Positions 17,393 to 25,734 of a DNA stretch of 64,000 nucleotides are shown piece by piece. Every line of letters begins with the position of its first letter. The stretch's first letter is position 1. Both the position numbers and the translations under genes were made by a program. The DNA is from Polaromonas eurypsychrophila. GTDB lineage: Bacteria; Pseudomonadota; Gammaproteobacteria; Burkholderiales; Burkholderiaceae_C. Under the pieces are notes generated by a model. That model was not told the origin of the DNA and made no database searches. It saw only the letters and a list, made by a program, of their open reading frames with translations. The DNA is taken from contig NZ_BMIG01000002.1 of NCBI RefSeq assembly GCF_014641715.1, positions 372,001 through 436,000 of the forward strand, in the 5' to 3' direction.

Positions 17393-19128
17393 TTTTCTGG
17401 CTCCATGAAGTTTTTCCCTGGGTGCACGTCAGTACTAGTGATTGATCGGTCCAGTGGTGGGTCAAATCGCTTCACGTCTTGACCATCCCGGTAGAGAAGG
17501 CAAAACCGGTCAGCAAACAGAGTGTGGGATGTTGTCGCCCTAATTTTTGCGAGAAACTTTGAAAGATCTTCTCGCAGCGGACCTTCGCCCACGTATACAA
17601 GCGTCGCAGGCTTGTCAGCATCAATCGACCGTACATTGCAATTCGGAGAGGTTGCACTCCAATTGAATCGGTAACCTGACTGCAGATCCAACATTCGCGC
17701 AGGTAGCGGTAGCGATGCGTACGGAATACTTGCAAGGGCTCGAATGGTTCGTACGCGCTCATCCCTGAAGGTTTTGCCGTCGGGGTCTAGGGCAACGGAA
17801 ACACGTCGAACGACCTCGGTCCTAGGCTCAAGACGTGTAGTAGACAAATTACTAGCTTTGAACCAATCCTGCCTTGGCCCAAAGTCGCCGCTTGCGATAC
17901 AGGAAACGCGTTCGATGGCCAGTGGACTAACTAAATGACAACTATTTAAATCAGTAACTGGAGCACCATAGGCCTTGGTCATCTCATTGAAGCCGTCGTC
18001 TAGCGGTTGCATCGCCTCAGTCCACGTTACAGTTTTTGCTTCCCACTCAAGAACCTTCGTCACTTCTGGACCAAGACGTCGGGACAACGCGGCCGGGACA
18101 GCGTGATGACGAACCTTTGAAGCTTGTAGAAGAAATGCTGCCGGCTTGTAGCTGAAATGAAGCATATGACTGTGCTGTTCGTCATCATGCGTGTAATACA
18201 ACCCGCTAAGGTGGTTCTTTTCCACACGGACATCGTCAGTTGCGAGTTTGGCGGATTTCGAGTGCCACGCGGATGCGCTGATGTTTGCTTTTTTGACTGG
18301 TGCGCTTCCATCATGCAAGTCAAACGTAATGTTTTCTGCCCAGTTCAAACAAATCACTTCAGTCCTGTCACCTTCTAATTCATAGAGTTGTCGCCGATAG
18401 CGCATATAGGTTTCATGCCTGGGCTTATCGTTTAACTGGATGTGCAACAGAAGGAGATGCTCGTAGTTCTCGTCGATGTCCTTTTTGCTGAATGCTAAGG
18501 CGTCTGAACAAATCAGCGTGATTAGCCGAACTTCATTTCCGTGTTCAAAAAGATACACGGCATTTCCTAACGCCATGCGAGTTGCTTCTATGTTCTGAGG
18601 GTCGCCAGACGGCGCTGTCTTGAACTGGACGACCATGACGACTTTTGGTTCATTCGTATCAATCTTTTCAGTTCGAAAAATGTAAACCATCGGGTTGAGG
18701 TAGCGGGTGGTCGCCCCTTGTGGTCGAATTATTGGCTCGTGGATCACTGTCGCCCATTCTGAGAATCGAGCCTGAAGACCACCAAGTTCCGCAATTGGCA
18801 AACTTTCACAACCTAATACCCAGAGCTGGCCCGTTCTCGGGGTAGTACCGTTAGAAAGGAGCTCTTCTATTGCGATCCATGGGAAGCTGTACTCGGGCGT
18901 GACCAGTAATTCAACTGAACGTGCACTAGCTTCTTGCGCAATTGCAGTGAACAAATTTTGTGCGTTCATACGATCGGCATTGCGGATGAAATCGTCACGC
19001 ACCTGAATAGTGGCTTCTGGTTGTACAAGTAGCGCTGTGTAAGGCGTCATTGTCGGTTGAAGTATCGCGAGAGTTGGATACTTAAGATTATTTGCAACCA
19101 GCAGGTTGCTTATCGGTTCAATTTTCAT
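17389..19128 (-). CDS. Nitrilase-superfamily-like protein of the helicase/ATPase operon
   Basis: 579 residues. The first 300 fit the carbon-nitrogen hydrolase fold: LLVTPEYSF gives Glu79, VVQFKTAPSG gives Lys170 and LITLICSDAL gives Cys207, a Glu-Lys-Cys triad in the right order after the expected strands, followed by LLLLHIQLN. Residues about 300-579 match nothing I know. Nitrilase domains occur in phage defence as the C-terminal part of DRT1-type reverse transcriptases; here it is separate. Both ends overlap neighbours by ATGA (19125-19128 and 17389-17392), which argues for a complex of fixed stoichiometry. The substrate is unknown; the fold call rests on motif pattern only. Confidence 0.7.
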   Translation of the reverse strand: MKIEPISNLLVANNLKYPTLAILQPTMTPYTALLVQPEATIQVRDDFIRNADRMNAQNLFTAIAQEASARSVELLVTPEYSFPWIAIEELLSNGTTPRTGQLWVLGCESLPIAELGGLQARFSEWATVIHEPIIRPQGATTRYLNPMVYIFRTEKIDTNEPKVVMVVQFKTAPSGDPQNIEATRMALGNAVYLFEHGNEVRLITLICSDALAFSKKDIDENYEHLLLLHIQLNDKPRHETYMRYRRQLYELEGDRTEVICLNWAENITFDLHDGSAPVKKANISASAWHSKSAKLATDDVRVEKNHLSGLYYTHDDEQHSHMLHFSYKPAAFLLQASKVRHHAVPAALSRRLGPEVTKVLEWEAKTVTWTEAMQPLDDGFNEMTKAYGAPVTDLNSCHLVSPLAIERVSCIASGDFGPRQDWFKASNLSTTRLEPRTEVVRRVSVALDPDGKTFRDERVRTIRALASIPYASLPLPARMLDLQSGYRFNWSATSPNCNVRSIDADKPATLVYVGEGPLREDLSKFLAKIRATTSHTLFADRFCLLYRDGQDVKRFDPPLDRSITSTDVHPGKNFMEPEK

Positions 19129-20960
19129 TTTGCTGACAAGCTCTCACTTAACGTACTCCCAAATCTCCCATCCCCACCCACCCCCATCACCAACCTCTGC
19201 GTAGCCCGCGTCGCCGCCACATAAAACACCCGCGCCGCTTCCTGCTCATCCTCTCCCGCCGCAGGCATATGCCCCACACCCGGCAACGCGACCACAGGAA
19301 ACTCCAAACCCTTGCTGACCTTCATGGTCATGATTTGAATGGCGTCCGCTGCAGGGTTGTAGTCGCCGGATCGTTTGCGCACCTTGAACGGCAGCTTGCG
19401 CTGATGCAGGGCGTCGGCGCACAGGTCCATGGTTTTCCAGTCGGCGCACAGGATGGCCATGTCGCCCCAGGCGTGGCCCTCTTTGTGGGCGCTGCACAAC
19501 TGGTCGGCAATGGCAAAGGCTTCTTCGCGCAGGCTGGGCAGTTTGATGATGATGGGCGCTTGCCCGTCGCGCCCGCAGCTGATGGGCTTGACCAGCGGTA
19601 TGCCATCGTCGTCTTTATCGTCCGCGGTCAGTAGGTCGGCTGCAATCAGGTTGGCGGTTTGCAGGATCTGCCTGGTGTTGCGGTAGTTGATTTTCAAGAT
19701 GGTCGTGCGGCCCTGCGCCTGAACGCCCACGCTTTTGAAGCTGAACTGTTTGCTGCGGCTGCGTTCGTAAATGCTTTGTGCATCGTCATAGAGAAGCAGC
19801 AGGCTGTTGGTGGTCGGGTCTACCATTTGCGTGACGAGCTTGAGCCACTCGGGCGCAAAGTCGTGGCCTTCGTCGATCAGCACCGCCTGGTACTGACCAC
19901 TGGGGATGTGGTTGCGGTCAACACCATGAATGATGCGCAAAACCATGTCTTCCATTTTGGCTTCTACGGGCATGCTGTTCGCCGGCAAGGTTTGCCCAAA
20001 GGCCACCAGCTGGTCGCGACACCATTTGTGAAAATGCCGCACATGCACTTTGCCGCTCAAGTCTTTGGCGGTCATCACGCTGTGCAGCTTCACGCCCAGC
20101 AGCTCGTTAAAACACAGGATGAGGATGGGCTTGCTGCTGGCGGTGCTGGCCTGCGCCAGATACTCGGCGCGGTATCCGAGGATCATTGTCTTGCCGGAGC
20201 CCGCTACCCCATGAATTACGCGATGGCCGTCGCCCAGGCTGCGCGCAAGTTGTTCCTGCTGGATGTCCATCACGCGCATGATGCTCGGTAACTCGGCCTC
20301 TTCATTGCTGTCGTCGAACAGCGCGCCCTGTGTCTGCACCCGTACTTCCGGGAACATGATCCAGCGCACCCGGTCCAGTTGCGGCAGCGACATGACGCCG
20401 CCGAAGGAGTGGGGAAACATATTCCACAGCCGCTGCTGAAAAGCCTCGGGGTCGGCAGTCTCCAGCATTTCGTCCTGGCAAATCACATAGTGAGGCGCAA
20501 TAGCCTCGCCTAAACCAGCCGCGTCAAACTGCTTGCGTGTGATGCGGGTGAATACGACACCGTGGCTCCACGGGAAGGCCAACTTGCCCTGATGCGGTCC
20601 GCTGTCTTGCACTAGCTGGGCGTCACGCTCCAGCGCGTTCACCACCTGAATGGCGCAATGCCGCGCTTGCGCCAGCGGATTGATGACCACTTTGAGCTGC
20701 CCGTCGGGAATGATCTCCCACGCCTGTCGGGTAGCACTCTTGATGGTGTCTAGCCGCCAGTCTTTGGTTTCAAGAATCAACAGGCCGTGCCGTGGGTGTA
20801 TCAGCACAAAGTCGGGGTGAGACTGTTTGGGGCCTACTGGCACGTCGTACCAAAGCAGGTAGTCGTCATCGAGCTTTTGCTCCAGCCGTTCCGCGAGTCG
20901 GCGCTCGCCGCCGGTCATGCGCGAGACGCAACTGCCCATCGAGGGAATAAGTACCGCCAT
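19125..20960 (-). CDS. NERD nuclease-like domain fused to UvrD/Rep-type SF1 helicase
   Basis: 611 residues. NERD domain about 14-120: HPDFVLIHPRHGLLILETKDW supplies D50 and E64-x-K66 of a PD-(D/E)xK-type site. The helicase has Walker A GVAGSGKT 251-258, Walker B LIDEGHDF 361-368, the INYRNTRQI motif near 424-432, VSKGLEFPVVALPGVG and the C-terminal RVFYVAATRA. It lacks the long 1B/2B insertions of full UvrD, as usual for NERD fusions. It is the first gene of the block and its stop overlaps the nitrilase start (ATGA). G+C is closer to the host than for the two genes after it. The 243 bp upstream carry its promoter region; no operator recognised. Confidence 0.9.
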   Translation of the reverse strand: MAVLIPSMGSCVSRMTGGERRLAERLEQKLDDDYLLWYDVPVGPKQSHPDFVLIHPRHGLLILETKDWRLDTIKSATRQAWEIIPDGQLKVVINPLAQARHCAIQVVNALERDAQLVQDSGPHQGKLAFPWSHGVVFTRITRKQFDAAGLGEAIAPHYVICQDEMLETADPEAFQQRLWNMFPHSFGGVMSLPQLDRVRWIMFPEVRVQTQGALFDDSNEEAELPSIMRVMDIQQEQLARSLGDGHRVIHGVAGSGKTMILGYRAEYLAQASTASSKPILILCFNELLGVKLHSVMTAKDLSGKVHVRHFHKWCRDQLVAFGQTLPANSMPVEAKMEDMVLRIIHGVDRNHIPSGQYQAVLIDEGHDFAPEWLKLVTQMVDPTTNSLLLLYDDAQSIYERSRSKQFSFKSVGVQAQGRTTILKINYRNTRQILQTANLIAADLLTADDKDDDGIPLVKPISCGRDGQAPIIIKLPSLREEAFAIADQLCSAHKEGHAWGDMAILCADWKTMDLCADALHQRKLPFKVRKRSGDYNPAADAIQIMTMKVSKGLEFPVVALPGVGHMPAAGEDEQEAARVFYVAATRATQRLVMGVGGDGRFGSTLSESLSAK

Positions 20961-21203
20961 CCGAAGTCACCACCTGCTAACAATTTGTGACAACGATCAT
21001 CGCTGCTTCTGGCCGTAAGGGCTACGGGGCTACTGCCCAATGAGGTGGCGAATCAACGATTGCGAGGTGAAACCCTAGGGTAAATAAATCACAAGAACGC
21101 GCGATCAGGCCGCGTTTGTGGCTGACGTGAGACTAGTCGTCCCCCTGACGCGTCAAGCGTTTCTCCCACAAGTCCCGCCAAGCCCTGGTCCGATAATTGG
21201 GTC

Positions 21204-21680
21204 ATGACCCAGATGCCGCCGACTGCCGCCACCACCCCCGACATCGTTCTTCCGGACGAGCCCGACACGACGGTGGCAACAGTGACGACGATGACGGTTG
21301 TTGAGGTCACGGTGGTCGAGACGCAGCAGGTGTTCGACCCCAACAGCACCGCACACTTTCAGGCCAAGATGAGCCGGGCGCCGGTCTGGTTCGTCTCTAT
21401 TGTGGCCAGCAACCACCGCGAGAAGCACCGCTTCCGCGAAGAGCTGGCGCATATCAAGGGGGCGTGGCCGCTGCTGATGAAGCAGCGCAAGGGCGACACC
21501 TGGACGCCGGAGGACAAAGTCCAGCTCAAGGCGATGGTGCGTTCGGCCTCCTCGGTCAGCCCTTACCTGTTTATCTGGGCGATTCCGGGCTCCATGGTTT
21601 TGCTGCCTTTCCTGGCCTGGTTTCTGGACGGGCAGCGCAAAAGGCGCGCGGTTGAGCGCCGCCGGCTCAAGGAAGAATAG
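21204..21680 (+). CDS. Hypothetical single-pass membrane protein, weakly LETM1-like
   Basis: 158 residues. A Thr/Val-rich N-terminus (PDEPDTTVATVTTMTVVEVTVVET) is followed by a helical part and, near residues 120-140, one hydrophobic segment ISPYLFIW-type (SPYLFIWAIPGSMVLLPFLAWFL). The run HREKHRFREELAHIKG and the PGSMVLLPFL segment recall the membrane region of LETM1-like proteins, but I would not press this. Divergent from the NERD-helicase gene. The C-terminus GQRKRRAVERRRLKEE is strongly basic and should face the cytoplasm. Confidence 0.6.
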   Translation: MTQMPPTAATTPDIVLPDEPDTTVATVTTMTVVEVTVVETQQVFDPNSTAHFQAKMSRAPVWFVSIVASNHREKHRFREELAHIKGAWPLLMKQRKGDTWTPEDKVQLKAMVRSASSVSPYLFIWAIPGSMVLLPFLAWFLDGQRKRRAVERRRLKEE

Positions 21681-21697
21681 TCCGGGCGGGGCAGGTT

Positions 21698-21759
21698 TAT
21701 GCATCAAATCGGCCTCTAACCCGCGCTAAGTGGGCGCCACCAGCTATCAAAATCAGAGC
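21698..21759. repeat. Dispersed intergenic repeat, copy 4
   Basis: TGCATCAAATCGGCCTCTAAC, then AGCTATCAAAATCAGAGC; close to consensus. It sits between the LETM1-like gene and the aldolase gene. Confidence 0.8.
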
Positions 21760-21874
21760 GGCAAGCCGGACTTTTCTTCCCTGACACCGCCGGAAGGTTT
21801 CAGCGGGCACACCTTGACCCCGCCACGCCGCTCCGGTTTAAAGTCAGGCTTTGTCGTCTTCCTGAAAGCATTCC

Positions 21875-22633
21875 ATGAATATCGCTTCCCTCAAAGAAGT
21901 TGTCAGCGCGGAAGAATGGCAACTGCGTGTGGACCTGGCTGCCTGTTACCGGCTGGTGGCGCTGTATGGCTGGAGTGACCTGGTGTTCACGCACATCAGT
22001 GCGCGGGTGCCGGGGCCTGAGCACCACTTTCTGATCAATCCCTATGGCCTGATGTTTGACGAGATCACGGCGTCTTCGCTGGTCAAGATTGACGCGCAGT
22101 GCAACAAGGTGATTGATTCGCCCTACCCGGTGAATCCGGCGGGCTTTGTGATTCACAGCGCGGTGCATGAGGCGCGGCACGACATGGTGTGTGTGATGCA
22201 CACACACACGCGGGCCGGTGTGGCGGTCAGTGCGCAAAAGGGCGGCATTTTGCCGATCTCGCAGCAGTCGGCTTTTGTGCTGGCCTCACTCGGCTACCAC
22301 GACTACGAAGGTGTGGCCTTTCGCGATGACGAGAAGCCGCGCCTGCAAAAAGACCTGGGGACTGCCACGCACCTGGTGTTGCGCAACCATGGCCTGCTGG
22401 TGGTCGGCAAGACAGTTGCTGACGCCTTTGCCAGCATGTACCGGTTTGAAAGCACCTGCCAGATCCAGCTCAGCGCGCAGGCGGGCGGTGAACTGATCCA
22501 CTTCGGCCCCGAGATCTGGAACGCCGACGACAGCTCAGGCGCCTATGTGCGCGCCGGCGGCATAGGCGGCACTTTCATGTGGCCAGCGCTGCTGCGCAAG
22601 CTGGACAGGATCGACGCCGGCTACAAGGACTGA
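21875..22633 (+). CDS. Class II aldolase/adducin family protein
   Basis: 252 residues. FuculoseP aldolase-like fold: RVDLAACYRLVALYGWSDLVFTHISARVP, the zinc-ligand motif CVMHTHTRAG (HxH) and the later LRNHGLLVVGKTVADAF supplying the third histidine. The acidic residue VHEARHD is in the expected place. Many family members are decarboxylases or aldolases of small hydroxy acids; some are uncharacterised homologues of adducin. It is followed by the FAD oxidoreductase on the same strand, separated by a repeat copy. Substrate not inferable. Confidence 0.85.
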   Translation: MNIASLKEVVSAEEWQLRVDLAACYRLVALYGWSDLVFTHISARVPGPEHHFLINPYGLMFDEITASSLVKIDAQCNKVIDSPYPVNPAGFVIHSAVHEARHDMVCVMHTHTRAGVAVSAQKGGILPISQQSAFVLASLGYHDYEGVAFRDDEKPRLQKDLGTATHLVLRNHGLLVVGKTVADAFASMYRFESTCQIQLSAQAGGELIHFGPEIWNADDSSGAYVRAGGIGGTFMWPALLRKLDRIDAGYKD

Positions 22634-22651
22634 GTCGCCATCCGGTGCGGT

Positions 22652-22714
22652 TGATGTATCAAATCGACCTCCAGCCCCTGTCCAGCAAGCGGTAACAGCT
22701 ATCAAAACAAGAGC
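22652..22714. repeat. Dispersed intergenic repeat, copy 5
   Basis: TGTATCAAATCGACCTCCAGC, then AGCTATCAAAACAAGAGC. Lies between the aldolase and the FAD oxidoreductase genes. Confidence 0.8.
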
Positions 22715-22742
22715 GTTCGAGTCCGCCACACTCCCATCATGA

Positions 22743-23885
<1,143 letters not shown>

Positions 23886-23913
23886 GCCCAACAAGCACCG
23901 CGCCCACACGCAG

Positions 23914-23942
23914 CGCGCGCCAGCAGCTATCAATACAGGAGC
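23914..23942. repeat. Dispersed intergenic repeat, copy 6 (right part only)
   Basis: AGCTATCAATACAGGAGC with the GCGC-rich flank preserved; the left block is too diverged to call. Confidence 0.65.
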
Positions 23943-24047
23943 ACATCTGGCCTCAAACCCTGAGGCCTGCAAAGGGCAGCGCTTCGGGTTGAACACGCTC
24001 CGGCGCGTGGACACCGGCCCCCGCAGGCGCCGGTCCAGCGATGGCTG

Positions 24048-25181
24048 TCAGAACCTCAGTGAACCGTCCCGACCCACCACGCCGGTGTCCACGCGGCGGG
24101 ATCCGTCGTGGTTTGTCGGCGAGAACTTGACCTCGTAGCCACCCAGGTCAAGCTGGCGGATGTTCTCAAGCGCGGCGATCAGGCGGCCGGCGCCCAAGCT
24201 GCTGCCGCTGCGTTGCATCGCCTCCACCAGCACGCGTGCCGCGATATAGCCTTCCAGGCTGGTGGAGTTGGGTTTGGCACCGGGCGCAAAGGCCTGCAGA
24301 TGCTGCTGGTAGTCCTTGATCAGCTTGAGGTGGGTGCGGCTGGTCGGAGGCAGCACCTGGCTCATGATCAGGCCGGTGGACAGGGCTTTGAGGTCATCAA
24401 TCACCTTCAGGCCTGAGAACGAACTGGTGGCGAACTGCCCGCCATACCCATTGGCGCGCATGCCTTCGATGATTTTCACAACGGGTGTGCCGTTGCTGAT
24501 GAACAGCACCACCTCTGGCTTGGCTTCGAGCAGCGTGATGACCTGGGCATTGAAGTCGGTGGCGTTGCGGTTCAAAGGAACGGCGACGACGGCTTTGAGC
24601 TTGTTGGCCGTCAGCGCGTCGTGCATGGCTTGGGGGTTGGCCGGCCCCACATCGTCGAGGTAGGCGATGGCGAAGCGCTTGACGCCGGTGAGCGCCAGGT
24701 GGCTCACCATCTTCTTCATTTCGTCGTCATAGCCGGCGCGCGTGTGGAACAGCGATTTGTGGAAGCTGGCACGTATGCCCATGTTGCCCGTTGCGGGCGA
24801 CAGCATGGGCACGCCGGTGCCGTCGATATAACCGAGTGTGGCTTCGACCCCGGCCCCGCTGGTGTAGCCGATCAGCGCCGTGACACCGTCGGTTTCCACC
24901 AGTTTCTTTGTATTGGCAACGACATTTTCCTTCTTGCCCTTGTCGTCTTCGCTGATCAGCTTGATCTGCCGCCCGTTGATACCGCCGCCCGTGTTGACAG
25001 CGTTGAAAAAGGCCTCGATACCCTGCTTGACGTCGGCGCTGTACTGCGCCTGCCCGCCGGTGAGGCCGGCGCTTTGGCCGACAAGAATGGGCCCGGCTAC
25101 CGCCGCTTTCTCTTTCTGCGCACTGGCAGGTGCGGCGACGACGGCGAAAAGGGTGAGCAAAATAGCTAATGCTGATTTCAT
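24048..25181 (-). CDS. Branched-chain amino-acid-type ABC transporter substrate-binding protein
   Basis: 377 residues with a Sec signal (MKSALAILLTLFAVVAAPASAQ). Type I periplasmic binding fold of the LivJ family: PILVGQSAGLTGGQAQYSADVKQGIEAFFNAVN, GGINGRQIKLISEDDKGK, LIGYTSGAGVEATLGYI and the hinge-side GVKRFAIAYLDDVG. No permease or ATPase gene is adjacent, as often seen for orphan Liv-type binding proteins in Burkholderiales. Ligand could be an amino acid or an aromatic acid. Confidence 0.88.
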   Translation of the reverse strand: MKSALAILLTLFAVVAAPASAQKEKAAVAGPILVGQSAGLTGGQAQYSADVKQGIEAFFNAVNTGGGINGRQIKLISEDDKGKKENVVANTKKLVETDGVTALIGYTSGAGVEATLGYIDGTGVPMLSPATGNMGIRASFHKSLFHTRAGYDDEMKKMVSHLALTGVKRFAIAYLDDVGPANPQAMHDALTANKLKAVVAVPLNRNATDFNAQVITLLEAKPEVVLFISNGTPVVKIIEGMRANGYGGQFATSSFSGLKVIDDLKALSTGLIMSQVLPPTSRTHLKLIKDYQQHLQAFAPGAKPNSTSLEGYIAARVLVEAMQRSGSSLGAGRLIAALENIRQLDLGGYEVKFSPTNHDGSRRVDTGVVGRDGSLRF

Positions 25182-25362
25182 GAGGCCTCCTTCAGTTTGG
25201 CTGGTGTTGCGGTCGACCGATCTGGATAAAATTGCAAATACTCGCGGATGTTACGAGTTATTGCAAATGACCTCGCGATTAATGTAGTGCTTTTTCGGCG
25301 TGCAGATGGTTCTTTTATCTGTTTTGTGGCCAGAAATTAATTCAAATCAACTCTTTCTGAGA

Positions 25363-25596
25363 TGAAGGGGCAGCAGGCTCTGTGCGCTGCGGTGTTTGCG
25401 GCTCGAAGGCCTGGGCGGCCAGCAGGTAGATACCTGGCTGGTGCTCGGTGATGTGGCGGTGCACATTGCCAAAGCGCTGTTGAAAGACGGCATTTACGAC
25501 ACGGCCGCTGCCGGCCACGTGCTGCGCGCTGGCGGGCCGGGCGACTATTTCACGGTGGGGCCGCAGCAGCTGTTTCGCATGTTCCGGCCGCGCTGA
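25363..25596 (+). pseudogene. 3' remnant of an unrecognised gene
   Basis: An open frame on the plus strand ending in a TGA at 25594-25596 encodes …VLGDVAVHIAKALLKDGIYDTAAAGHV…GDYFTVGPQQLFRMFRPR. Its third codon positions are almost all G or C, as in real genes here, but it begins after an in-frame stop with no good start, and the sequence to its left (25182-25360) is AT-rich and apparently non-coding. I read it as the last 60-75 codons of a gene whose 5' part was lost. Family not recognised. Confidence 0.45.
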
Positions 25597-25648
25597 TCTG
25601 CTTGGGTGTTGCGGCGCGCGGGGCATGGCGACGGACGCGGCTGATGTG

Positions 25649-25681
25649 GCATGGATTGCGGGTCGGGGCCCGCAATGACAG
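25649..25681. repeat. Palindromic GTCATTGCGGG element, copy 3, inverted
   Basis: Reverse complement of the 8521 unit: GCATGGATTGCGGGTC, loop, GCCCGCAATGACAG. Confidence 0.75.
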
Positions 25682-25693
25682 ACTGGCCGTTAT

Positions 25694-25726
25694 TCCGTGG
25701 GCACAAGCAGCTATCAATAACATAGC
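25694..25726. repeat. Dispersed intergenic repeat, copy 7 (right part)
   Basis: GGGCACAAGCAGCTATC... with the hairpin GCTAT-CAATAAC-ATAGC. It lies 9 bp from the stop of the hybrid kinase gene on the other strand. Confidence 0.65.
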
Positions 25727-25734
25727 GCCCCGGC

